Part shown: positions 45,761-56,476 of the stretch, piece by piece | Layout of the letters: the number at the start of each line of letters is the position of its first letter | How positions within the stretch are numbered: position 1 is the first letter of the stretch | Origin: Fragum whitleyi | Taxonomy: Eukaryota > Mollusca > Bivalvia > Cardiida > Cardiidae | Reading direction: 5' to 3' | Assembly (NCBI GenBank): GCA_948146395.1 | Contig: OX411552.1 | Span: 50,334,258-50,398,257, forward strand | DNA: 64,000 bases | Notes under the pieces: model-generated | Seen by the model: only the letters and a program-made list of their open reading frames with translations | Told to the model about the DNA's origin: nothing | The model's database searches: none | Program-made: the position numbers and the translations under genes

Positions 45761-45930
45761 AGTGATTTTATAAAATGCTAAATCAGCCATATTTTTTATC
45801 TATCAACATCATAATTCATATTTAGAACATTCATGTACAGTTTATTTGAAATCAAATAGATATTAGCCGATAACAAATAGTCTTTCCTATAACATAAAAT
45901 GGAAATGACCTCCGCATATTGGTATTCGCT

Positions 45931-46169
45931 GGGGTCTGTTTTATTAAACATCTTACGATAATTTTTGTGTGAGACAAAAAACTTTTTTCCTACAGTAGTA
46001 ACTAACTATGGAATTCTGCCATGCATCATCTCAATAGAATCGCCTTCTAAAGACAATTCCAATGAGATATTGCAAAGCAGAATCTAACAATGAATGGAAA
46101 AAACGGGTATGATTTGTAATTTTGACTTATGATTGATATTTTCGTAAGATGTTTAGTAAAACAGGCCCC
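45931..46169. mobile_element. MITE with GGGGCCTGTTTTA ends
   Basis: GGGGTCTGTTTTATTAAACA then TCTTACGA at the left is mirrored by TCGTAAGATGTTTAGTAAAA then CAGGCCCC at the right, 239 bp overall. An inner inverted pair (GATTCT...AGAATC, ATGAGAT...ATCTCAT) gives further symmetry. GGGGCCTGTTT-type ends are common among invertebrate DNA transposons; no target duplication is clear. Confidence 0.75.
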
Positions 46170-46510
46170 AGGCCCACAACCACTGAGGTTAAATATAGTA
46201 GGCATGTTTTTAACCAATCAAAATAATCTTTTTGCAGTTTTGTGAAGGAACCAAACAGAGATCATCCCTAAGAAACTGTTTTTTAAACTTTTCACTATAA
46301 AACATAAGATATGAAATTGACCTCAGCCAATAAAAAAATTTTTGAATACTAATATTTGATCTCCAATCTAATGTTTGTTCAAATTTTTCAATGTATATAT
46401 GCATGGAAATGTCATCCCCAATAAAAACCATGTTTTTATGCCCCCACATTGAAATGGCAACAGACACATCGAGTTACCTATGTCCATGTGTGAATACATG
46501 GATGTGTGGC

Positions 46511-46537
46511 TGTGTGTGTGTGTGTGTCAGTGTGTGT
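46511..46537 (+). repeat. (TG)n microsatellite
   Basis: TGTGTGTGTGTGTGTCAGTG then TGTGTC, about 27 bp. A short HL-C-like word TTTTTATGCCCCC lies just upstream at 46433-46445. Confidence 0.85.
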
Positions 46538-46654
46538 CATATTCTTGTCTGGAGCATAACATCTTCACTTTAAATGAATTTCAAAAACCTTGGCACACTT
46601 ATGCCCGCTTGCGGGCTACTGCTTGACTCAAACGGTAAAAACAAGATGAATCTA

Positions 46655-46740
46655 AGTTCAGATAAGCCGGACTTGAACCTGAGATGATCTCGACTTCATG
46701 ACCATTTGCCATAACGGTTTTGATCCCGGGCTCAGACAAG
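46655..46740 (-). pseudogene. Possible tRNA-like sequence
   Basis: The minus strand holds AGCCCGGGATCAAAACCGTT, ATGGCAAATGGTCATGAAGT, and TCAGGTTCAAGTCCGGC with an exact box B-like GGTTCAAGTCC. A second GCCCGGGATTGTAACGGATA lies at about 46845-46872 on the same strand, so the unit may be duplicated. Cloverleaf pairing is poor; this is probably a decayed tRNA-derived SINE. Confidence 0.35.
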
Positions 46741-47050
46741 CCTAGGTTTGAGCTATAGCTTGTATTGTTGTGCAAGCCAACTGAGGCTCCGTTGAGAAGA
46801 AGACTTGTCTTGGCAAAACCAGGGGCTCAGCAAGTGAGTGGTCCCGTTATCCGTTACAATCCCGGGCTTAAACATAGCCTGCAAGGGGGCATTATTCTTC
46901 TGGGTTAGCATGAGTTCATCAGAATACATCCAAGGTTTTTTTTAAGGTCATGGCTAAAGGTCAAGTGACAAATAGATCTGGAGCATTATAATTTCCTACA
47001 TTTATAGATCTTATGAATTAATAACATTAAGCAAAAATGTATAGATTTCA

Positions 47051-47838
47051 TAAAAAGAGGAACTTGATGGCCCTCTATCACTCAACTTCGTCTCTTTGAA
47101 ACCTTCCTTAGCAAAATAAATTGCTTTAAAGATCAGTAAATGACTATTTATTTTTTCAAAGAAAGACATTATTCTATTCCTATGATCCTTGCATAAGTTT
47201 CTAGCCTTTTCTAAACAAGTTTCATGTGACCTGGCCAGCATTCTGACAAAGTTTCATGACTATTGGACCAAATTTGTGGCCTGTAGAGACTAGAGTGTAA
47301 ACATAAATTGTCAGGCCCCTTTTCCCTTGATATGGCATCATGATCCTTCCCATTTTCAATAGGGGTCATCCCGGACCTGGCCAACATTCTGACCAAGTTT
47401 CATGAAGATTGGGCAATATTTGTGGCCTTTAGAGTGTAAACAAGAACATTGTCATTAAGGCCCCTTTTCCCATGATATGGCATTGATCTTTCCAATTTTC
47501 AATAGGGTAATCCTTGTGACCTGGCCAACATTCTGACCAAGTTTCATGAAGATTGGGCCATATTTGTGGCCATTAGAGTGTACACAAGAACATTGTCATT
47601 AAGGCCCCTTTCCCCTTGATATGGCATGGATCCTTCCCATTTTCAATTGGCTTCATCCTTGTGACCTGGCCAACATTCTGACCAAGTTTCATGAAGACTA
47701 GGCCATATTTGTGGCCTCCAGAGTGTTAACACTAAGATTGTTGATTCCAGACAACGGACGACCGACGTCAGACAACAGACATTTAATGGTCACAAAAGCT
47801 CATCTTGTCTCAGCATGATGTGCTCAGGTGAGCTAAAA
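47051..47838 (+). mobile_element. HL-A element with about 140-bp core
   Basis: The 5' end is diverged (AAAGAGGAACTTGATGGCCC then CTATCACTCAACTTCGTCTC). The 3' end is GGTCACAAAAGCTCATCTTG then TGCTCAGGTGAGCTAAAA. About four units carry GCCAACATTCTGACCAAGTT, TCATGAAGATTGGGCCATAT and AAGGCCCCTTTTCCC. The short copy at 33801 is the one-unit form of the same core. Confidence 0.82.
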
Positions 47839-48390
47839 ACCAGATAGATTTAAAATGGAACTACTTTGTGAACAAACTTACAAAAATGGCTGTGTGCTCA
47901 AAATTGTTTTCATTGAACAATAAAAGCAATTTTTAAGCCAATCAGAAGGTTTGAAAATTGATGGACACAATTTAAATTGAATCATCATCTCCTCAAAAGG
48001 TTGTTCTAAACAGCAAAGCTTAAAGACCTTTCACTAAATAATTCCAGACTCACAAATACATACTAATTTTCAAAAGGATCCTAAGAATTATCCCAATTAT
48101 TTAATATTTAAAAATTTCCATCCATTCCTACTAATAATGCAGTAACTTTCACAAAAGGAATAGTAATGACCATTATTTTCACTGTATACTTATCATTATT
48201 ATACTCAAATATTAAACCCCCTCTCATAAAGATCGAATATTTGATATTATTTCAATGGATTATCAGAGAACGTCTTTAGGCAAGATGAAAATTATTGACG
48301 TTATGGACCTAATTTTGTTTTCATTTGAAATCAACACTTTTCATTTTTGGAAATTAATAAATGGCTAAAATCTCTAATCATACTTACTAT
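47839..48390. other. AT-rich spacer
   Basis: No gene, tRNA or shared repeat was identified. Confidence 0.4.
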
Positions 48391-48640
48391 TTACCCTTGT
48401 CATGCTGAACCTGGAATATTCCTGCTTTGGCAGGAGCTCTAGACAAACATCAGCCTGCACAAATGTGCAGTCTGATGCTAGTCTACACCACCTGTTTCTC
48501 ACTTTGAAACCAGAATTGTCAATAGATTTGGTTTTTCATATAAAAATATATATTGACCTACAGTTGGTACTTTCAGTGCTTTATCCTTTGATTTTGATGA
48601 AAATTTTTAGCCAAAATTTATTCAGCATGACAAGGGTTAT
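48391..48640 (+). mobile_element. pb1 MITE, copy 3
   Basis: 250-bp copy with well-preserved arms (CCCTTGTCATGCTGAACC; TTCAGCATGACAAGGGTTA). The flanks read TTAC and TTAT instead of TTAA, each one change from the expected site. Inner hairpins GGAATATTCC, CCTGCTTTGGCAGG and CCTGCACAAATGTGCAG are present. Confidence 0.85.
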
Positions 48641-49615
48641 GACATTTTGCCGCTTATAAGCAACTAAATATTCAGTACTACATAATCAAAGGACTGAAAG
48701 GCCTGAAATGCAGTCAAGACTGAACATCATTCAGGTTGTTAAAATATTTCAAATTTAGAGCAATGCTCTAAACTTTGAGGCAATGTAAACTTCAATCTTT
48801 CACCTTCTACTCCAATCCTTGCCTCAAAGCCTTATTCAAGCTTAAGCAATTACTATTTATAACCTTAAATTGTTGTCTAGGGACAGCCTTTGTTGAGCTG
48901 TGCTAAGTCTCTTGACCTTTGAGATATAGAAACAATTCTATCAAGAGGCACATTTTTTCATTGTGGGGAACAATTGTGTGAAGTAACTTTGAAATCTATC
49001 CATACTTAAATGAAGGAGCAATACTCGCACAAAATTGGACAGAATTGTTCACAGTAACTCCATAAGGCACATAAACCTGATCGACAAAGTGTCAACCATG
49101 ACTCTCTCATCGCAAGCTGTGCTTGGCAAAAATTAACAAGCCTCTATAAGGCTGTATGTTGCAAATGCTTAACATTGACATTAATCATCATGACAAATAT
49201 AGGTTAAGTATCTTAAAAAGGCTTGAATTCCCTTCAAGTAATTAATATTGGCAGATGATTGTCTTTGATTCTGGCATCAAGTTGAACCCTCTGACCTTTA
49301 GATTTTGGGCTAAATTTTGCTAAGACATAAAGTAGACATTAACCTTAATTAACTTTAACCTTGTCAAATGGCATTGACCTTAGTAACTGCAGGTGCACAT
49401 GAATGAGTTCTATCATAAAGCCAAGGGTAAGTATTGAATCTTGAAAAGGATTAAAGAAATTTTAAAATGTAATTTTTGTGTAAAGCTGTTCAGACAGACA
49501 GGTAAACACCGCTTAAATAATATGCCTTGATGCAAGAAATCTTGAAATATAAGCCTAGGAGGACCAAGTATCCACTGGAATTGCCCCAAGACGGTTAGTA
49601 AAAACCTTAATTTGA
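48641..49615. other. AT-rich spacer
   Basis: No supported feature. A TGACCTTAG/CTTGACCTTTGAG patch near 48.9 and 49.4 kb is reminiscent of HL-C cores but too short to call. Confidence 0.4.
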
Positions 49616-49820
49616 TTAACCCTTTGCTGTTTAATCCCTGCTTTTTACGTGCCTGTCATTTTATAATTGAGAAAACATTGTGAAAAAAGAAGAAATTGCT
49701 TCTGACAAGCAATTTCTTCTTTTTCCACACTATTTTCTACCCTACTGAATGGTAATTTTTCATCTGCAAAACCTTTGAATTTGGACAGGTCCAAAATTTT
49801 GTAAAACAGGAAAGGGTTAA
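49616..49820 (+). mobile_element. pb2 MITE, copy 5
   Basis: 205-bp copy with TTAA at 49616-49619 and 49817-49820. Ends TTAACCCTTTGCTGTTTAAT and AAACAGGAAAGGGTTAA, with an intact central hairpin near 49681-49725. An internal deletion relative to other copies removes the AATTAAATCCACTTTAAATT block. Confidence 0.88.
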
Positions 49821-49969
49821 CTAAAATTTAAGTAAATGAAGATTTAGAAAGCAGGTCAAGGGCTGTGTAAATGTGAATTTTACTATTGATTTAATAGTCC
49901 TAAACCGATCTTTTCTAAATTTAAGAAAGTTGGGGTCAAAGGTCATGGTCAGGGTCAAAAGTTCAACAG

Positions 49970-50090
49970 GTTTGTTGGTTTGAATGGGGTTTTATGCTCC
50001 TTTCAACAATCTTGCAGTTATATTGTGACAGCTGGAGCACCAAACAATGGATTCCTGGTATTTCTCTCACCAGTACCACCATTTACATCT
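49970..50090 (-). mobile_element. S1 SINE, 5'-truncated
   Basis: Begins (minus-strand 3' end) TTTGTTGGTTTGAATGGGGT and runs through ACAGCTGGAGCACCAAACAA and GGATTCCTGGTATTTCTCTC to CAGTACCACCATTTACATC, then stops in mid-body. No tRNA-like head. Confidence 0.8.
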
Positions 50091-50313
50091 AAATTTTGTT
50101 GAATTTTTTTTTAAACCTGAAACAAATTGTCTACCATGCTTAACTATTAGCTATCTAAGATTGTTTAAAACTGGACAGTTCTTGAAAAAAATAGTGACTT
50201 GGTAAGGGTTTGATCCTAACCTCTGATGACCCTTATTCTGCTGTTCATACCACATTCCTCTTGTATATAAGGCGTTTGCAGACAGTATAGACCAAGACCA
50301 CCTGGAACACACA

Positions 50314-50390
50314 TCGATGGCTCAGCGCAAAACGGTTGTAACTCCCTATAAAGTATAGGGAGTTACAACCGTTTCACACTGAGCCATCGA
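50314..50390. repeat. H palindrome, copy 2 (best)
   Basis: A 77-bp near-perfect palindrome: TCGATGGCTCAG...AACGGTTGTAACTCCCTATA, a 3-nt AAG centre, TATAGGGAGTTACAACCGTT...CTGAGCCATCGA. Only two or three positions are unpaired. The stem differs from copy 1 at compensating positions (CTCCC/GGGAG here, CTGCC/GGCAG there). The stem is conserved even though bases changed. Confidence 0.88.
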
Positions 50391-51951
50391 CATACAGTCC
50401 AGTCCGATCATTACCTATTCTGTCTGCATTATATCTAATTACCTTGTGTGGAAAAAAAATAGCTAGATTTTGCAAAATTCAATTCCTTGAAATGAAAAAT
50501 AAATACGGGATAAGGGTTCAATCAATGTCAAAATAATTACAGAAATCTGACATAATGATGATTTATATTACAACAAAATGTGAAATTAACCTTGAATTTT
50601 GAATAGAGCATAATTTCATTACAAAATGTTTGAAATTACAAATCATTTATTTTAAGTAAAAAATTACTTATTGACTATGATTGTTTACCTTTATTCTATC
50701 AAAAATTCTAAATTTTATCCCTAATATCAAGATAATAATTTTAGATTCAGACAGACCATTTGCAGACACAAAAAGGTTGTCTTAGCAGGGGCAAAAGTAA
50801 GTAAAGGTTACAGGGTAAATAGGCATAACTATAGTCCAACCAGGGTATTCGAAAACGCGGGAAAATGTGGTATAGCCATGAGTAGGGGTGGACTAAACTG
50901 AAATTAAATAAGCGTAAGATAACGGTACTCAATTACACCAATCTACTAATAGAATAAAGTAACTCAACACGAAAAGCAGCTTTTTCTCCCTATTGATATT
51001 CAATTTTTTTTTTTTTGTTCCAATTTTGTTTTCTTCATGATGAAATCGGTTTCTAAAGCATGTCGCTTTTACGCTATGACACATGACGTTTACAGATGTA
51101 ATTCAAAGAATGGTTATAATACCGTTATTTTTGCGTTTCTTTGATCTTTTCAGTATAGTTAGAGACCGTGACAGCAAGAAATCCGTTGGTCCCAATTTAT
51201 ATACATTAACTCGTCGAAAGTCTGTTTATAAACATTCGAATAGCATGGTTTACCTATAGGATTTTGTATCTTATACCAATCGGTAGGCGACCCCAACATA
51301 GAATATATAGTATAAAGGCAATATGTGGACTGTGACATATAATAAAATGTCCTCTGTCTGCTCTCCTTTGCTATGATTTGAGCGTTGGTGAATAATCAAA
51401 CCATCGTAACTACAGCTTGAAACAACATTTTTTGAAAGAGTCAAACTTTCGAAAAAAGTACATACATATAGAATTATAGGACATTTTGAAGTGAAAATAT
51501 AGGAAAAATATAAGACATTACAAAGGGTGTACAGGTGTAACCTGTCCCCCTGTGTAACCTGTCCCCGAGGACATGTTACCGAGGGGAAATGTTACCCTGG
51601 TCATTTCCTTATGTTGTTTTTCAGACTTGAGGTTGTATGGCTATTATTTCTGAAAGAATATAGCTATGATCATGAAACTTTAAAATCACAAGAAACATAA
51701 CTCTACCTTGCAAGTTATTGCCCTTTATCATTTTCATACTTCAGTTGAACCCATCCTAGTTGACATCAAGCAATGTGACAGGCAACTTGTGACAGAATTG
51801 ACATATTGTTTTCATCCCTGTTTGGCATAAACAGATTTTGCAGATGAGTTTGTCAGGGTTGACCCTTAGAAAAAAAAATAAAATGCAGCAAACAAATACC
51901 AAACGAAAGTAGTTCTTTGAAGACTTCAACTTAAAACATTGACAGAATTAT
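50391..51951. other. Spacer with short GC-rich dyad
   Basis: No gene is supported. At 51530-51600 GTGTAACCTGTCCCCCTGTG, then TAACCTGTCCCCGAGGACAT and GTTACCGAGG form a small GC-rich repeat and hairpin in AT-rich DNA. A T-run lies near 51003-51018. Confidence 0.4.
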
Positions 51952-53378
51952 ACAAGAGGGCCATAGTGGCCCTAAATCGCTCACCTGAGTTAACAGTCTT
52001 AAGATCCTAGTTTTTAACCACACTTGACCCAAATTCAAACCAGACAGATTTTTAAAGACAATTCCAATCTGGCTAATTCTCTGGATGATTGGGCAAAAGT
52101 AAAGGCCTCTAGAGTGTCTACAAGGATTTTCTAAGATTTGACCCTGTGACCTCATTTTTGACCCCACTTAACCCAATTTCAATCTTGTCTGAGATTTCAT
52201 CAAGACAATCATTCTGACCAATTTTCAGGTTGAGTGAGCAAAAAATATGGCTTCTAGAGTGTCTTCAAGGTTTTTCTAATATTTGACCCCCTGACATCAT
52301 ATTTGACCTCATTTGACCCATTTTCTAACTTGTCCGAGATTTCATCAAGACAATCATTCTGACCAATTTTCAGGTTAATTGAGCTAAGAATATGGCTTCT
52401 AGAGTGTCTACAAGGATTTTCTAAGATTTGAAATGAATTTGAAATTTTGATCCCACTTGACCCAATTTTAAACTTGTCCAAGAATTGATCAAGAAAATCA
52501 TTCTGACCAATTTTCAGGTTGATTGAGCAAAAATATGGCTTCTAGAGTGTCTGCAAGGTTTTTCTAATATTTGACCCCGGACCTCTTTTTTGACCCAACT
52601 TGACCCAATTTTTAACTTGTCCAAGATTACATCAAGAAAATCATTCTGACCAGTTTTTAGGATGATTGAGCAAAGAATATGGCTTCTAGAGATTCTACAA
52701 GGTTTTTCTAAGATTTGACCTTGTGACCTCATTTTTGACCCCACTTGACCCAATTTTGAAGTTGTCCGAGATTACATCAAGAAAATCACTCTGACCAATT
52801 TTCAGGTTGAGTGAACAAAAAAATATGGCTTCTAGAGTGTCTACAAGGTTTTTCTAATATTTGACCCCGTTACCTCATTTTTGACCCAACTTGACCCAAT
52901 TTCAAAGTTGTCTGAGATTTCATCAAGACAATCATCCTGACCAATTTTCAGGTTAATTAAGCTAAGAAAATGGCTTCTAGAGTGTCTACAAGGTTTTTCT
53001 AATATTTGATCCTGTAACCTCAGTTTTGACCCCACTTGACCCAATTTTTAACTTGTCCAAGATTACATCAAGAAAATCATTCTGACCAGTTTTCAGGATG
53101 ATTGAGCAAAGAATATGGCTTCTAGAGATTCTACAAGGTTTTTCTAAGATTTGACCTTGTGACCTCATTTTTGACCCCACTTGACCCAATTTTGAAGTTG
53201 TCCGAGATTACATCAAGAAAATCACTCTGACCAATTTTCAGGTTGAGTGAACAAAAAAATATGGCTTCTAGAGTGTCTACAAGGTAAATGTTGTCAACAC
53301 AAGACGCAAGACGGACAACTGACATCATGCGACCACAAAAGCTCACCTTGAGCACTTCGTGCTCAGGTGAGCTTAAAA
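51952..53378 (+). mobile_element. HL-A element with about 145-bp tandem core
   Basis: The 5' end is ACAAGAGGGCCATAGTGGCC then CTAAATCGCTCACCTGAGTT. The 3' end is CACAAAAGCTCACCTTG, AGCACTTCGTGCT, CAGGTGAGCTTAAAA, after a short GACGCAAGACGGACAACTGA run. About nine units of roughly 145 bp follow TTGACCCCACTTGACCCAAT, TCCGAGATTTCATCAAGACA, ATCATTCTGACCAATTTTCA and ATGGCTTCTAGAGTGTCTAC. A block of two units (about 52660-52850) is repeated almost exactly at about 53080-53285. The successive 67-79-codon minus-strand frames are this periodicity. Confidence 0.9.
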
Positions 53379-53485
53379 TAGAGCTAAATGTCTTTTTGTT
53401 TTTGAAAATGCTACTTATAAATTAAAGATTATAAAGCTAATGATTGGCACTGTTTAGTCCTTAGGTCCTTCATTTGATGAAAGAC

Positions 53486-53714
53486 TTAACACTTTCCTGC
53501 TTTACAAAATTTTGGACCTGTCCAAATTCAAAGGTTATGCAGGCGAAAATTTAAAGTGGATTTAATTTGAAAAATAACCATTCAGTAAGGTAGAAAACAG
53601 TGTGGATAAAGAAGAAATTGCTTGTCAGAAGCAATTTCTTCTTGTTTCACAATGTTTTCTCAATCATAAAATCACAGGCACGTAAAAAGCAGGGATTAAA
53701 CAGCAAAGGGTTAA
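53486..53714 (-). mobile_element. pb2 MITE, copy 6
   Basis: 229-bp reverse copy with TTAA at 53486-53489 and 53711-53714. Ends TTAACACTTTCCTGC and CAGCAAAGGGTTAA. The hairpin AAAGAAGAAATTGCTTG...AAGCAATTTCTTCTTG has one change in the outer arm. It lies close behind the HL-A element. Confidence 0.87.
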
Positions 53715-54112
53715 ACCCTGTGACAAATTAAAAACAGTGTGAGAAAACAGGAATTTACTAATTTCTTCAGCCCTTTAAAATAAGAGATCAATTTAAGAAT
53801 TTTTAAAAAATGTTGAACTGAAAGTGTTTAAAAGTTTACATAGTCAGATGACCCTGTCTTTGTTATCAGTTTTAAATCTCAATGTCGTGATATTTCTAAA
53901 ACCATTACCGATTAAAGCCAGACTACTAAAAGCTTTTATTAATCACTTCACACTAGTAGGCAAACTTTGATATAATTCCTTATCTATGATTTGAACAGGT
54001 CATTTCTGTCATAGTTAAAATTGATTGAAACTGGAATTTCTCGAACTACAATGTCTCATTGTTTTATAAATTTTTAATGTTAATCCATTCCCCTACAATT
54101 TAACTTTTCCTA

Positions 54113-54442
54113 ACCAAGAGGCCAGTGAGGGCCTGAGACGCTCTACTGACTTTCATTTTTTTCCTTAAAAAACATTTTGTGCAAAAACAAGTATCCTCAA
54201 GTATTTTCACCCTTTTTGTTAAGGGTAAAGGGAAAGTTAAGGGTGGATTTCATTTATTTGAACAACTTTGGTAGAGCTTGACCCAAGGAACATCCCTGCC
54301 AAGTTTCATCAAGATTGGCCCACTGGTTTAGGAGGAGAAGATGTTTAAAGAAATTGTGGATGACGGACGACGACCGACGGACGCCGGACATTGTACGATC
54401 ACAATAGCTCACCTTGAGCACTTCGTGCTCAGGTGAGCTAAT
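54113..54442 (+). mobile_element. HL-A element, short copy (330 bp)
   Basis: The 5' end is ACCAAGAGGCCAGTGAGGGC then CTGAGACGCTCTACTGAC. The 3' end is CACAATAGCTCACCTTG, AGCACTTCGTGCT, CAGGTGAGCTAATA. The interior is the terminal unit only (GGAACATCCCTGCCAAGTTT, GGAGGAGAAGATGTTTAAAG). A GACGGACGACGACCGACGGA run precedes the 3' hairpin. Confidence 0.87.
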
Positions 54443-54576
54443 AAGCAATAGTAACACCAATTCTCGACAAAGGGATTATCATTAAAATGAAAGCCCCTCC
54501 CCCTTTACTGTGGATTGCTGCATCATATGAGTGAAAAGTGTAAATATGCTCTTGTTCACATCATAACATGATGAAA

Positions 54577-54899
54577 ACAAGATGTGTTTGTGAAACACGA
54601 ATGCCCCCGTAACGGCATTTTTTTTTCAAAGTTTGACCTTGACAGATGACCTTGACCTTGTCACATGACCTTGACTTTGGTACCAGCGGATGCGGATCAT
54701 TGAGATCTATCATCATTCCAAATATTGGCTTTGTATCTTGAATAGGCTTGAAGATATTGGCAAGGTTATGTTTTCAGACAGATGGACGGACGGACAGACG
54801 GACGGATGGACAGACAGACAGACACACGGACAGACAGACAGACAGATGGACATGAGTAAAACAATATGCCCCCGATCTCTCGATACGGGGGCATAAAAA
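54577..54899 (+). mobile_element. HL-C element, full length
   Basis: The 5' end ACAAGATGTGTTTGTGAAAC then ACGAATGCCCCC forms the GTGTTT-GTGAAACAC hairpin plus the sub-terminal ATGCCCCC. The 3' end is ATATGCCCCCGATC, TCTCGATAC, GGGGGCATAAAA. The core includes TGACCTTGACCTTGTCACAT. A long GGACGGACAGACGGACGGAT-type microsatellite (54777-54851) comes before the 3' hairpin. It sits inside T-D. Confidence 0.9.
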
Positions 54900-55254
54900 C
54901 ATTTGAAAGTATCAACCAAATCGATCGTTAAATAAAGAGTTGTGTCCTTTCATCCACAAATGTACCAGTTGTGTTATAATTTTTGTTTAAAATAAGGCCA
55001 CTTTTCCCATGACAAAGTATTGTTCACTAAATCAGGACAATATGGGCATGACCATAATGATGACAATATAATGAACATTATCATGCAGTGAAGCCTGTAT
55101 TGATCAAATATCACATGTCTGATAATATAACATGATATCAGGTAGTCTATTTTTAGAAATAATTTGAATACACTTTCACCTAGATTTCTTCGATTTTTAA
55201 GGGTTTATTGTATAAAATGATTGCATGATAAATAGAATAAAATGTTAGTGTCTT

Positions 55255-55380
55255 AAATTATCAATGCTTTCTGTCCTTGGCTGTACAAAGGTTTCAATAT
55301 GATCGAGTCGTTACTTCCAAACGATTTTACAAAAATTTTCAAAAATCACATTTTCCCTATCTGTGAAAGAGTAGCTTTAA
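55255..55380 (-). mobile_element. Fragment of the AAAGCTACTCTTGCACAG MITE
   Basis: In reverse it matches 41410-41530: TTAAAGCTACTCTTTCACAG, ATAGGGAAAATGTGATTTTT, GGAAGTAACGACTCGATCAT. The other end is missing. Confidence 0.6.
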
Positions 55381-55491
55381 GAAGGCAATGCTTTAACAAG
55401 AAATTTTATAGTACGACCCTTTTATGACACAAGAGAAATATCACCAAATCACAACTATATCTACAAAGTCAGGTGACTAGGGACATTCTAA

Positions 55492-55741
55492 TTTGTTTGT
55501 TTGTATGGGGTTTTACACTGCTTTTAACATTATTTCAGTCATATCACTGAGGCTGGAGCACCTAACAAAAGAATCCTTGTATTTCTAATACCAGTACTAC
55601 CATCACATCCTTTCCTAGTCTCCAGCTGCTATCCAAAATAGGTCTACAATTATCAACCAATTAGTGGTAGACAAATTGTCGGAAAGGATGACTGCTGCCG
55701 TCAGGGATCGAACCCGGGACCTCTAGACTGACACACACTAC
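55492..55741 (-). mobile_element. S1 SINE with 15-bp target duplication
   Basis: Flanked by CTAGGGACATTCTAA (55477-55491) and CTAGGAACATTCTAA (55742-55756), one mismatch, both from the T-D unit. The minus strand carries the tRNA-like head (GAGGTCCCGGGTTCGATCCC, with a good box B) and the complete body. With the 12-bp case at 37 kb this gives two independent target-duplication examples. Confidence 0.92.
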
Positions 55742-56476
55742 CTAGGAACATTCTAAAGATGTGGATGTACAGATAAACAAAAAAATTAACATGAAGGCCC
55801 CTTTTTCTCTAACACATCAGAATTTCACAAAACTCCTAACACTTGCACAAGGTCAAGTGACTAGGAACATTTTGAGAAAGTTTCATCCAAATTTATCCAG
55901 AATTGTAGTTGAAGTTGCTCTCACAAGAAATTTGGCATCAACGCCCTTTTTCCATGATTTTCCTAAATTTCGCAAAAACCTTACTATATATGCAAAAGGT
56001 CAGGTGACTACAAATATTTTGCTAAAGTTTCGGCAGAAACGGTCCATAAATGAAGGAAGAGTGGGTTCACAAGAAATTTGAGATGAAGACCCCTTTTTCT
56101 ATGATGCAACTGAATTTCACTGGACCACAAGAAGATCAAGTGACTAGGAACATTTTGTGAAAGTTTCATCCAGATCTGTCTATAAATGAAGGAGAAGATG
56201 GTTCCCAAAGAAATATGATGTGAAGGCCCCTTTTTCCATGACACAACCGTATTACACCAAATCATGACAATATTCCCAAGGACTAGGGAGATTTTATAAA
56301 AGCTTCATCCAAATCAGTCCATAAATGTAATATGAAATGTGTTCACAAGAAATTTGACATGAAGGCCCATTTTTCGATGACTTGGCTGAAACTCACCCAA
56401 CGGCCACAAAATACATAAGTTCAGGTGTCGAGGAACATTTTGTGAAATATCTATCCAAAGTGGACCATAAATAAAG

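Noticed and set aside
51952..53378. CRISPR-like array of regularly spaced repeats
   Set aside because: Period is about 145 bp, units are alike across their full length with no unique spacers, and the genome is animal; it is a tandem core of an HL-A element.
54777..54851. Telomere-like or centromere-like satellite (GGACGGACAGAC)
   Set aside because: Short, and found in the same place before 3' hairpins of HL elements; it is their internal microsatellite.
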